The notes under the pieces are model-generated. The model saw only the letters and a list, made by a program, of their open reading frames with translations. It made no database searches and was not told the DNA's origin. A stretch of DNA of 64,000 nucleotides from CAVSWT01 sp963731745 (GTDB lineage: Bacteria > Bacteroidota > Ignavibacteria > Ignavibacteriales > Ignavibacteriaceae). The translations under genes and the position numbers were made by a program. Positions 25,585 through 34,161 of this stretch are shown here, in pieces. Every line of letters starts with the position of its first letter. Position 1 is the first letter of the stretch. Where the stretch lies: positions 1-64,000 of the forward strand of contig CAVSWT010000031.1 in NCBI GenBank assembly GCA_963731745.1. The letters run 5' to 3'.

Positions 25585-26484
25585 TTAAACCATATTATTA
25601 TTCAGCAATTTAGTAGCATTTTTTTTCCCCTCTATTGCAGAATTATTTGCCGGGTCAAGACTGATTGCAACATCAAAATAATTCATAGCATCTTTTGCTT
25701 TAGAAGCTTTTAAGCAGGCTTCACCTAGCTTAGCGTAATCATCGGAAGAAACATCTTCAATTGATTCTATAAATTTCAAAAAATACTTTTCAGCTTTAAG
25801 ATAATCTCCGTGTTTCAAATAAATTTTACCTGCTAACTTGAAAATCGATATTTCTTTTGGATTTAATTTTATTGCTTTTTCTACAGGATTAACAGCATGA
25901 GCATACATGCCTAAATTGTAATAACAATCCGCATAGATAAAATTTAATTCCCAAAAATTCGAATATAATTCTTCAGTTTTTTTTGCATAGGTTAATGCTT
26001 TTTCAAAATTTTTCAGCTTCACTTCAATTTTTGCAAGATATAAATTTGCTTCATATAAAAGTTCAGAATGTTTTTGCTTAGGAATAAAATTAAGAAAGTT
26101 AAGTCTGGCAATTTCAAACTCTTCAAGCATATAATGCGAGTAACCGAGAAAGAAAGAAACCATTTGTTCCTCTTCGGGTAAAATATAGCTAAGTACTTCA
26201 ATCGCTTCATTCCATCTTGAATTTCGCAGTAAATATTGTCCTAAAAATAATCTTATGTCCTTATCTTCAGGATTTTTTTCAATTAATGATTCAAGAAGAT
26301 TTATGCCCGGAGCGATGTTACCCAATGATTCATAAACATCTGCAAGATCAAAATAAGCTTCAACTAAATCCGGATTATCACGAATAATTATATGATAAAT
26401 TTGTACGGCGTGAAGCAGCTTTCCTTGAGCTTCGAATTCTCTTGCGGTTTTAAGTCTATGCTGTACTTGAAAAATAGATTCCAA
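25585..26484 (-). CDS. TPR-repeat protein
   Basis: A 299-residue protein without a signal peptide is built of tetratricopeptide repeats: AVQIYHIIIRDNPDLVEAYFDLADVYESLGN, YNLGMYAHAVNPVEKAIKLNPKEISIFKLAGKIYLKHGDY and AKDAMNYFDVAISLDPANNSA, with the last unit near the C-terminus. It is probably a cytoplasmic scaffold. It sits 3 nt after guaA and 1 nt before the LpoA-like gene, so it is translated in the same operon. Partner unknown. Confidence 0.85.
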   Translation of the reverse strand: MESIFQVQHRLKTAREFEAQGKLLHAVQIYHIIIRDNPDLVEAYFDLADVYESLGNIAPGINLLESLIEKNPEDKDIRLFLGQYLLRNSRWNEAIEVLSYILPEEEQMVSFFLGYSHYMLEEFEIARLNFLNFIPKQKHSELLYEANLYLAKIEVKLKNFEKALTYAKKTEELYSNFWELNFIYADCYYNLGMYAHAVNPVEKAIKLNPKEISIFKLAGKIYLKHGDYLKAEKYFLKFIESIEDVSSDDYAKLGEACLKASKAKDAMNYFDVAISLDPANNSAIEGKKNATKLLNNNMV

Positions 26485-26487
26485 AAT

Positions 26488-28026
26488 TTATTCCCATTCA
26501 ATAGTTGAAGGAGGCTTAGAACTGATATCGTAAACAACTCTATTAACTCCTCGAACTTTATTTATAATTTTATTCGAAACATTCGCTAAGAAATCAGGAT
26601 CGAAATGAAACCAATCTGCAGTCATGCCATCAACAGAAGTAACTGCTCGAAGCGCCATCACACTTTCATATGTTCTAAAATCTCCCATAACGCCAACTGA
26701 ATTAACCGGCAGCAGAACAGCGAATGCCTGCCAAATTTTGTTATAAAGATTTGCGTTTTTAATTTCTTGGATAAAAATATCGTCAGCTTCCCGCAAAATG
26801 TCAAGCTTACTTTTTGTAATATCACCTAAAATACGAACGGCCAATCCGGGTCCTGGGAATGGATGACGTTCGATAAAACTTTCGGGTATGTTTAATTCTC
26901 TGCCTGTATTTCTAACTTCGTCTTTAAATAATTCTCTAAAGGGTTCAATCAATTTAAAATTCATTTTTTCAGGTAAGCCGCCTACATTATGATGAGTTTT
27001 AATTGTAGCAGATGCACCTTTTACAGAAACCGATTCAATTACATCAGGATAAAGCGTTCCCTGGACTAAAAATTTCGCATCTTTAAATTTCTTTGCTTCA
27101 GTTTCAAATACTTCGATAAATGTATTACCGATTATTTTTCTTTTATGTTCAGGATCGACTATGCCTTTCAAATTTTTCAAGAATTTTTCCGACGCATCTA
27201 TGTGAATAATTTGAAGATTAAATTTATCTTTAAACATTTCTTCAATTAATTTGCTTTCATTTTTTCTCATCATCCCAGTATCAATATGAATACAAATTAA
27301 ATTTTTCCCGATTGCTTTTTCCACAAGTACAGCCGCAACTGTGGAATCAACCCCGCCGCTGAGAGCGCAAATAACTTTGCTTGATCCGGCAATTGATTTA
27401 ATTTTAGAAATGTTTTCTTCAATAAAATTTTGAGATGTCCAATCACCTTTGCAATTGCAGATATCAAACAAAAAATTATGAATTATTTTTGAACCTTCTT
27501 CTGTATGATAAACTTCGGGATGAAATTGCACACCAAATAAATTCTCTTTATCATTTTCTATTGCACAAAAAGGTGAATGATCTGAATCGCCGACAACGTT
27601 AAATCCGCTTGGAATTTTTGTAACCAAATCTCCATGACTCATCCAGACTGTAGATTCTTTACTTACATCATTAAGTAATTTAGAATTATTTAAAACTTTA
27701 AGTGTAGCCTTTCCGTATTCTCTGTCTTTCGCCGGTTCAACATTTCCATCAAGATTTTTGCAGAGCCATTGAAGTCCATAACAAATTGCTAAAATTGGAA
27801 TTTTAAGATTCAAAATTTCTTTTTCAAGTACAGGCGCATCTTTATCATAAACGCTCATCGGGCCGCCTGAAAGTATTATTCCAACGGGATTAATTTCTTT
27901 TATTTTTTGAAGTGAAATAGTGTGCGGATAAATTTCGGAATAAACTTTTGCTTCTCTGATTCTTCGCGTTATTAATTGTGTGAATTGTGAACCGAAATCT
28001 ATAATTAAAATTGTTTGTCGATGCAT
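26488..28026 (-). CDS. guaA: GMP synthase (glutamine-hydrolysing)
   Basis: GuaA aminates XMP to GMP. The amidotransferase domain has ICYGLQWLCK with the nucleophile Cys82, and GVQFHPEVYHTEEG near residue 170. The synthetase domain has the P-loop LSGGVDSTVAA. The dimerisation domain ends RVVYDISSKPPSTIEWE, the conserved C-terminus. Length of 512 is typical. It begins an operon with TPR, LpoA-like and radC genes. Confidence 0.97.
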   Translation of the reverse strand: MHRQTILIIDFGSQFTQLITRRIREAKVYSEIYPHTISLQKIKEINPVGIILSGGPMSVYDKDAPVLEKEILNLKIPILAICYGLQWLCKNLDGNVEPAKDREYGKATLKVLNNSKLLNDVSKESTVWMSHGDLVTKIPSGFNVVGDSDHSPFCAIENDKENLFGVQFHPEVYHTEEGSKIIHNFLFDICNCKGDWTSQNFIEENISKIKSIAGSSKVICALSGGVDSTVAAVLVEKAIGKNLICIHIDTGMMRKNESKLIEEMFKDKFNLQIIHIDASEKFLKNLKGIVDPEHKRKIIGNTFIEVFETEAKKFKDAKFLVQGTLYPDVIESVSVKGASATIKTHHNVGGLPEKMNFKLIEPFRELFKDEVRNTGRELNIPESFIERHPFPGPGLAVRILGDITKSKLDILREADDIFIQEIKNANLYNKIWQAFAVLLPVNSVGVMGDFRTYESVMALRAVTSVDGMTADWFHFDPDFLANVSNKIINKVRGVNRVVYDISSKPPSTIEWE

Positions 28027-28044
28027 TGGATGAGTTTTATTTAA

Positions 28045-28082
28045 AACAATAACAAAATCTTACAGAAGATTTTGTTATTGTT
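28045..28082. terminator. Inverted repeat/terminator between gcvH and guaA
   Basis: A perfect 17 bp stem (28045-28061 with 28066-28082) has a 4 nt loop. On the minus strand it follows gcvH and ends in TTGTTTTAAATAAAA, so it can terminate gcvH transcription. It ends about 18 nt before the guaA start codon. The stem is A+T-rich except for a few G-C pairs. Confidence 0.6.
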
Positions 28083-28126
28083 AATTAATCTAGATTTAGA
28101 ATCTATGATCTTAAATTTATAAATAT

Positions 28127-28507
28127 TTACTGTCCGATTAATTCCTGGTATTCTTTGCTGTCGACAAGATCACTTAATTCACTTTCATCATTTATTTCAA
28201 CTTTAACCATCCAGCCAAGTCCATAAGGATCACTGTTTACAAGTTCAGGATTATCTCCAAGTTCTTTGTTTAGCTCTACAATTTTTCCAGTGCATGGAGC
28301 ATATAAATCACTGACGGTTTTAACTGCCTCGATTGTACCGAATGAATCTCCTTTTTTCATTTCTTTTAAGTTCGGATCGATATCAACAAAAACTACATCA
28401 CCTAATTCGCCTTGAGCATATTCTGTTATTCCGATCGTGCCTATTTTGCCGTCAACTGAAATCCATTCATGGTCTTTAGTATATTTTATGTTATCAGGAA
28501 ATCTCAT
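28127..28507 (-). CDS. gcvH: Glycine cleavage system H protein
   Basis: A 126-residue lipoyl carrier of the glycine cleavage system. The lipoylation site is Lys63 in GTIEAVKTVSDLYAP. The DHEWI N-terminus and the GLGWMVKVE C-terminal strand are typical. It stands apart from other gcv genes, downstream of accC, and is followed by a strong hairpin. Confidence 0.96.
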   Translation of the reverse strand: MRFPDNIKYTKDHEWISVDGKIGTIGITEYAQGELGDVVFVDIDPNLKEMKKGDSFGTIEAVKTVSDLYAPCTGKIVELNKELGDNPELVNSDPYGLGWMVKVEINDESELSDLVDSKEYQELIGQ

Positions 28508-28551
28508 TTATTACCTCGATTAATTTTATTTTCAAAATTACTTTATAAATT

Positions 28552-29892
28552 TTAATCTTCAAAATTGAAATGATCTAGGAAGCTGGTATCGAAATTACCA
28601 TTTAAAAATCTTGAATCTTCAAGTACTTTTAAATGAAAAGGTATTGTAGTTTTAACGCCTTCGACTGTAAATTCTTCTAAAGCCCTTCTTGCCCGTTTAA
28701 TTGCGTGCTGTCGATCTGTTCCCCAAACAATAAGCTTTGCTAAAAGTGAATCGTAATAAGGAGGAATTGTGTACGAATGGTATATATGTGAATCAACTCT
28801 TACTCCAAATCCGCCTGGAAAATGCAGTGATTCAATTTTACCGGGCGAAGGCCTAAAACCATTTTTCGGATCTTCGGCATTTATTCGAAATTCTATACTA
28901 TGGCCTCGCGGCGTTCCGGGCAAAGTTTCAATATTCTCACCTGCTGCAACTAAAATCTGCTGGCGGACTAAATCCACGTTGTAAACGAATTCAGTTACCG
29001 GATGTTCAACCTGAATTCGCGTATTCATTTCCATGAAATAGAAATTCCTGTGTTTATCGAACAAAAATTCTACAGTACCTGCTCCTTCATAATTAACAGC
29101 TTTGGCTCCTAGAATGGCAGTTTCCCCCATTTTATTTCGTATCTCTGCATTAATAGCAGGCGAAGGAGATTCCTCAATTAACTTTTGATGTCTGCGCTGA
29201 ACAGAACAATCACGTTCACCATAATGATAAACATTGCCAAACGTATCGCCTAAAACCTGGATTTCAACATGGCGAGGATTTTCAATGTACTTTTCAATAT
29301 AAACATCGGGATTACCAAAAGCGGATTCAGCTTCGTTACCGGCTGTTTGAAAAGCTTTTTCAAAATCCTTTTCTTCCCAAACAATTCGCATACCTTTTCC
29401 CCCACCGCCGGCAGAGGCTTTTATAATTACCGGGAATCCAATCTCTTTAGAAATTTGAATCCCCTCTTCTTTATTTTTTATTACGCCATCGCTGCCCGGA
29501 ATTACTGGAACACCATTATTCTTCATAGTTTCTTTTGCAAAGGATTTATTTCCCATTGCATTTATCATTTCAGGTGAGGGCCCAATGAATTTAATATTGT
29601 GTTCTGAACAAATTTCAGAAAAATTAGCATTCTCGGCAAGAAAACCATAACCAGGATGAATTGCATCGGCTCCCGTAATTTGAGCTGCAGAAATTATCAA
29701 AGGAATTTTCAAATAACTTTCTTTACTTGGGGCAGGGCCTATGCAGACAGCTTCGTCGGCAAAGGTAACATGTAATGAATCTCTATCAGCTTCAGAATAG
29801 ATAGCTACAGTTTTAACCCCAAGTTCTTTACAAGTCCGTATTATTCTGAGGGCAATTTCGCCTCTATTGGCAATTAAAATTTTGTTAAACAA
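28552..29892 (-). CDS. accC: Biotin carboxylase subunit of acetyl-CoA carboxylase
   Basis: AccC carboxylates biotin on AccB using ATP and bicarbonate. The 446-residue protein has the ATP-grasp glycine loop SAGGGGKGMR, HPGYGFLAEN and the catalytic MEMNTRIQVEHPVTE. It lies 25 nt after accB, the usual order accB-accC, and forms an operon with efp. Confidence 0.97.
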   Translation of the reverse strand: MFNKILIANRGEIALRIIRTCKELGVKTVAIYSEADRDSLHVTFADEAVCIGPAPSKESYLKIPLIISAAQITGADAIHPGYGFLAENANFSEICSEHNIKFIGPSPEMINAMGNKSFAKETMKNNGVPVIPGSDGVIKNKEEGIQISKEIGFPVIIKASAGGGGKGMRIVWEEKDFEKAFQTAGNEAESAFGNPDVYIEKYIENPRHVEIQVLGDTFGNVYHYGERDCSVQRRHQKLIEESPSPAINAEIRNKMGETAILGAKAVNYEGAGTVEFLFDKHRNFYFMEMNTRIQVEHPVTEFVYNVDLVRQQILVAAGENIETLPGTPRGHSIEFRINAEDPKNGFRPSPGKIESLHFPGGFGVRVDSHIYHSYTIPPYYDSLLAKLIVWGTDRQHAIKRARRALEEFTVEGVKTTIPFHLKVLEDSRFLNGNFDTSFLDHFNFED

Positions 29893-29917
29893 TTTTCTCT
29901 CACTTTATTAGAAGCAC

Positions 29918-30385
29918 TTAACTCAATTCGACTAAAAATAAAGGCTGGTTATATTCGACCGGTTTGCCATTTTCAACAAGCACTTTTACCACTTTTCCGC
30001 TAACATCACTTTCAATCTCGTTCATCAACTTCATTGCTTCAACTATACAGAGCACGCTGCCGGAGGAAATCGTATCTCCTATCTGAATATAAGGATCTGC
30101 ATCAGGTGCAGGTGCCCGATAAAAAGTTCCTACTATAGGTGAATGAATTTCATGAAGATTATCTTTTTTGTTTTCTTTTTCACTTTTCTCTTGAACGGAA
30201 TTTTCAGTTGATGCTGAAGGAGGTTGTGGAGCAGAAGAACCTGTAAACTGGGGAGTGGTAATGAACTGGGCATTTCTAATTTTTTTTGCAATCTTTATGC
30301 GCAGCCCTTCCTCTTCAATTTCAAGATCAGTGATCTCGGTGGAATCCACAATTTTTACAAGCTTTTTAATAAGATTTAAATCCAT
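29918..30385 (-). CDS. accB: Biotin carboxyl carrier protein of acetyl-CoA carboxylase
   Basis: A 155-residue carrier. The C-terminal biotinyl domain has the biotin site Lys119 in EAMKLMNEI, preceded by the HSPIVGTFYRAPAPDADPYI thumb-like segment. The middle is a flexible Ala/Pro/Ser/Glu-rich linker. It lies 15 nt after efp and 25 nt before accC. Confidence 0.96.
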   Translation of the reverse strand: MDLNLIKKLVKIVDSTEITDLEIEEEGLRIKIAKKIRNAQFITTPQFTGSSAPQPPSASTENSVQEKSEKENKKDNLHEIHSPIVGTFYRAPAPDADPYIQIGDTISSGSVLCIVEAMKLMNEIESDVSGKVVKVLVENGKPVEYNQPLFLVELS

Positions 30386-30400
30386 TTTACCACCTTCTTT

Positions 30401-30964
30401 TTAAGATTTTACTCTCTCAACATATGCCCCTGTTCTTGTATCAACTCTTAAAACATCTTCTTCGTTCACGAATAATGGAACATTTATGCTTGCACCTGTT
30501 TCCAGCTTTGCGGGTTTATTAGCTCCTGTTGCAGTATCTCCTCTAAAGCCGGGTTCGGTTTCCACTACTTTTAAATTTACAAATATTGGAATTTCAACAT
30601 TTATTATATTGTCGCCATTAAATAAAATTTCAACTTCTTCACTTTCTTTAAGATAGTTAACACCATCGCCAAAATTTTCAATAGGTACATTTATCTGTTC
30701 ATAATTGTCATTATCCATGCAGACCAAAAAATCGTTATCGCGATATAAATATTGATATTTTTTTCTTTCTACTCTAACAATTTCAATTCCTTCTCCGGAT
30801 CTGAAAGTATTATCTAGAACTTTACCTGTTTTTAAATTTTTGAGAGTGGTTCTAACAAAAGCTCCGCCTTTGCCCGGTTTTACATGCTGGAATTCTGTTA
30901 TAGTATAAAGATCATTTTTAAATTTTATAATCAATCCATTTCTGAAATCTGAAGTGTCGGCCAT
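30401..30964 (-). CDS. efp: Elongation factor P
   Basis: EF-P relieves ribosome stalling at polyproline. The 187-residue protein has the three-domain layout. The domain-I loop KPGKGGAFVR carries Lys32 at the tip, the residue modified in lysine-type EF-Ps. The C-terminal GASINVPLFVNEEDVLRVDTRTG motif is conserved. No modification enzyme is seen in the window. It is the first gene of efp-accB-accC. Confidence 0.97.
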   Translation of the reverse strand: MADTSDFRNGLIIKFKNDLYTITEFQHVKPGKGGAFVRTTLKNLKTGKVLDNTFRSGEGIEIVRVERKKYQYLYRDNDFLVCMDNDNYEQINVPIENFGDGVNYLKESEEVEILFNGDNIINVEIPIFVNLKVVETEPGFRGDTATGANKPAKLETGASINVPLFVNEEDVLRVDTRTGAYVERVKS

Positions 30965-31000
30965 AAATCCTTAGGAATGTTTGTTAATAAATAGACGGAA

Positions 31001-31029
31001 AAAATAGATATATACGCCCTGAATGTCAA
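31001..31029 (-). promoter_or_regulatory. Candidate promoter of efp-accBC
   Basis: On the minus strand TTGACA (31029-31024) is followed after 17 nt by TATTTT (31006-31001), about 40 nt before the efp ATG. It is a good match to a conventional promoter but is untested; the region is AT-rich, so chance matches are possible. Confidence 0.45.
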
Positions 31030-31185
31030 GAAACGGAAATTGCAAAAATTGAAAAGAATTGATATGTTTTTTAATAAAATCGAGCGGTTTTTATAAAAAA
31101 ATTATCAATTTTGTTAAATTACATTTTGAAAAAACCTCGCATCAAAAAAAGAAATTCGTAAAATAATTTTACATTTTGTAATTGT

Positions 31186-32202
31186 CTAAAAAGTAATTCC
31201 AAGAGAAATATATTGAATATTATTCAGTCGCCCAAAGTCCTGATAAGCGTAATCAACTTTAAGTTTTACTAGATCCATAATTCTATAATGAAGTCCAACA
31301 CCCATTGTCAATCCTTTTTCCGAATCTTTTTCGAAAAGCGAATTATAACCTCCGCGGAAATACACCATTTCATTCCATGAATATTCCAAACCGGAATTAA
31401 GATATTCTGTATGGTCATTCGGATGAACCGCATCTACAGCAAGTGTGATTCTATTATTTTCTGTTTTTACAATATCACTTGATAATCCGAATCTAAATAG
31501 AAGAGGCAAATCAAATTTTTCAAGCTCTAAATTAGTATTTACTAAATTACCACCGCTTGATCCTGAATTCATAATTTTAGTTACATCTCTGCCAGACAAT
31601 TGCATTTTAGAACCAAAATTTGAAATACTCGCTGCAATTCTTAATTCATTTAAAACATGAATTTTATAAATAGTTCCAATATCAACACCGATTCCGGACG
31701 CAGTCATATGCCAAATAGATTCATTAATATATTTAACATTAAAGCCGATTGAAAAATCATCTGTAAGAAACCGTGAATAATTTAAACCAATTACAATTGC
31801 TCCGGCGTCAAAAAATTCACCTGTCCCTTCAGGCAGTGCTTCAGTTCTAACTTGCATTTCATTCATAGAGAGAACTGAAACAAAAGCCCCAAGTGTTCCA
31901 AAATCTGAAATATGACTTGCTAAAGCGGCATAGTCATAACCAATGTCAGCATAAAGTGTAGAATGATTAAAAAAGGCTTCGTTGGAGTTTATGTTTGCTG
32001 TTCCTCCCGGATTCCAATACATCGCTGTTATGTCATCAGCAAGTGCGGTATATGCGCCTCCCATGCCAATTGCTCTGGGACCAACATTAAATTTTAAAAC
32101 CTGGGCAGCTGTAGTTCCGGTTTTAAGCGTTTGAGAATTAACGCCGAATGACGCAAAAATTATTAAGAATATTATGATATACAATTTGTAAAAAGAATTC
32201 AT
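31186..32202 (-). CDS. PorV/PorQ-like outer-membrane protein
   Basis: A 338-residue barrel has a signal peptide and the start typical of this family, TAAQVLKFNVGPRAIGMGGAYTALADDITAMYWNPGG, followed by repeated amphipathic strands and a terminal Phe (YISLGITF). The family includes PorV, which shuttles cargo in T9SS, and FadL-like relatives. It is downstream of a large secreted protein and a TonB receptor and may assist their surface delivery. Confidence 0.85.
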   Translation of the reverse strand: MNSFYKLYIIIFLIIFASFGVNSQTLKTGTTAAQVLKFNVGPRAIGMGGAYTALADDITAMYWNPGGTANINSNEAFFNHSTLYADIGYDYAALASHISDFGTLGAFVSVLSMNEMQVRTEALPEGTGEFFDAGAIVIGLNYSRFLTDDFSIGFNVKYINESIWHMTASGIGVDIGTIYKIHVLNELRIAASISNFGSKMQLSGRDVTKIMNSGSSGGNLVNTNLELEKFDLPLLFRFGLSSDIVKTENNRITLAVDAVHPNDHTEYLNSGLEYSWNEMVYFRGGYNSLFEKDSEKGLTMGVGLHYRIMDLVKLKVDYAYQDFGRLNNIQYISLGITF

Positions 32203-32228
32203 AAAATTTTCTCCTGCTTTTCGATAGG

Positions 32229-34145
32229 TTATTTAATCAGAGCAAATTTTATAAGTTTATCGCCAAGTCCGGGCGCATCAATATGCGCAAGATAAACGCC
32301 ATAGGAAACACTAAAACCGTCTCTGTTTAAAAGATTCCAATATTCCCTTCCATTGTCCATGCCTGATTCATGTTCAAGAGTTGTCACCAATTCACCGCTA
32401 AGTGTAAAAATTCTGATTGTACATTTTGTTGGAAGATTTTCAAAATAAATTCTTCGCTCCCCTCTATTCTGGTTAGGAAGTTTGTTATCAGGTTCAAGCA
32501 CACTTGTTGCCACATAAGGATTTGGAACAACATAAATATTGTCAAGTAAAGCTTCTCCTTTTTGCTGATCAACTGTTGCTGCTTCTGTTGAGAATGAAAA
32601 AGAATCTTCTTTTGTAAATGGCCTTAGAGTAGAAATTCTTAAGACGTCTCCATCAGATGGTGCAATTCCGGTTGTATCAGAAGTTGTGTCTCTAAGTACA
32701 ACTCCCCAAGTAAGGTTTTGAGGAATTGGATCAGCATTAGGCTTGAAGAATATTATTTCTTCATTTGAAGATAGAAGACTATCTCTAGTTGCGTTATTTT
32801 CATATAAAATGGTTTGTACGTTTTGAATAGAATTATTTGTCGTCTTCACGGAAAATTTAGCTGGTACCTTAACTAATTTTCCTGATACCAGAATATAAGT
32901 TGAATCTATATAATTAGAAGAAAAAGTAATTTCATAATCAGCGGGATAAGGCGTTCCTGAGCCGATTGAACCTTTTCTAACCGTAATTCCATAATCAGAA
33001 TTTCCTTCAACCCACTTTGTTTTACTTGTATCCACTGTCAATGAAGTATAATCTATAACTTTAATTTTCACACCGTCAAATACAGGGTTTGTATCTTCAC
33101 CTTCCAATGCCTGACTCTGATATACAGCATAATTATGATATGTAATTGTATACTCACTGTTATTAGGGATGCTGCTGTTATCAGCTCTTCTAATTTTGCC
33201 GTTTTCATAATCGATTACATACTCGCTGCTATTAACGACGGAACCATTTTTATCTGTAACCTTAATTGTTCCATCAGGAATTAAATACTGCTTAGATAAG
33301 CTTGCAAATTTATTGTCAAAAAGATAAAATGATTCAGTAACAGGATTCTGGCCCGCAATTGAAAAATTCTTTCCGGGTTTTTTAGCAGCGCCGTCGTTTA
33401 TGGAATCACTAAATGTAATTGTATACTGATCATTTTTTACATCCAAGTCATTTAAAACTTCAAATTGAATTTTTCCATTTCCGCTTCCGCTAAGCTGCTG
33501 AAAATTTAAATCCGAAACTTTCGGCGGATCGTATCCGGAAACTCTAGGCCCGGGGACAACCATAGCAGTATTATCATCTAAAGTTATATTGGAAGTAATA
33601 TTATCTACAGTAATTTTTTTTGTAGTTTCCGAAGGAGGAATACCAAGCGAATCACCATGGTCATAAGCCACGACAGCGTAATAATAAGTCTGTCCGTTTA
33701 TAACATTATTCGAATCAACAAAAGAATGAACGAGACCTGTATTATCACCAAGATAATAATGAACTCCTCTTCCCTGGTAAGGCACCGGATGATAGCCTTT
33801 CCATTCATTATTAAGATCCCATTTTGCTTCAAAACCATTCACATCTCTTAAAGGCTCATAAAGAAAACTGGAAGCATGCCCATCAGTAACTAATTGATTA
33901 TCAGCGAAATCAGGCCTTGTACTTCTATAAATTGTATATCCTTCAAAATCTTTTCCTGTTATTGGATCAACACTTTGTTCAGCTGTATTGTCCCAATAAA
34001 GCGTAACTTTTTTGTCATCCGGGACAGCGGTTACTTTTGGAAGAGAAGGAGGTTTGAAGAAATTGTAATTTTTATTATAAATATCTTGCACTGTTTCTGC
34101 AGTTACTAGCAGGTCATTAAGGTTTTCACCAAATAGAAATGCCAT
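32229..34145 (-). CDS. Large secreted protein, C-terminal part (with T9SS-like sorting tail)
   Basis: A 638-residue frame has fibronectin-III-like segments (PSLPKVTAVPDDKKVTLYWDNTAEQ, GYTIYRSTRPDF). A C-terminal VVPNPYVATS...RIFTLSGELVTTLEHESGMDNGREYWNLLNRDG domain ending in YLAHIDAPG...FALIK resembles Ignavibacterial T9SS sorting domains. It has no signal peptide and directly continues the product of 34162-35706 if one G at 34170 is removed (ISLK|KGETKRISMAFLFGEN). The two frames are therefore almost certainly one gene of about 1,160 codons. The ATG 34145 is internal to that protein. Confidence 0.8.
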   Translation of the reverse strand: MAFLFGENLNDLLVTAETVQDIYNKNYNFFKPPSLPKVTAVPDDKKVTLYWDNTAEQSVDPITGKDFEGYTIYRSTRPDFADNQLVTDGHASSFLYEPLRDVNGFEAKWDLNNEWKGYHPVPYQGRGVHYYLGDNTGLVHSFVDSNNVINGQTYYYAVVAYDHGDSLGIPPSETTKKITVDNITSNITLDDNTAMVVPGPRVSGYDPPKVSDLNFQQLSGSGNGKIQFEVLNDLDVKNDQYTITFSDSINDGAAKKPGKNFSIAGQNPVTESFYLFDNKFASLSKQYLIPDGTIKVTDKNGSVVNSSEYVIDYENGKIRRADNSSIPNNSEYTITYHNYAVYQSQALEGEDTNPVFDGVKIKVIDYTSLTVDTSKTKWVEGNSDYGITVRKGSIGSGTPYPADYEITFSSNYIDSTYILVSGKLVKVPAKFSVKTTNNSIQNVQTILYENNATRDSLLSSNEEIIFFKPNADPIPQNLTWGVVLRDTTSDTTGIAPSDGDVLRISTLRPFTKEDSFSFSTEAATVDQQKGEALLDNIYVVPNPYVATSVLEPDNKLPNQNRGERRIYFENLPTKCTIRIFTLSGELVTTLEHESGMDNGREYWNLLNRDGFSVSYGVYLAHIDAPGLGDKLIKFALIK

Positions 34146-34161
34146 TGAGATTCTTTTGGTT

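Noticed and set aside
31140..31185. Terminator after the PorV-like gene
   Set aside because: GTAAAATAATTTTAC is palindromic but AT-only and lacks a clear T tract directly following.
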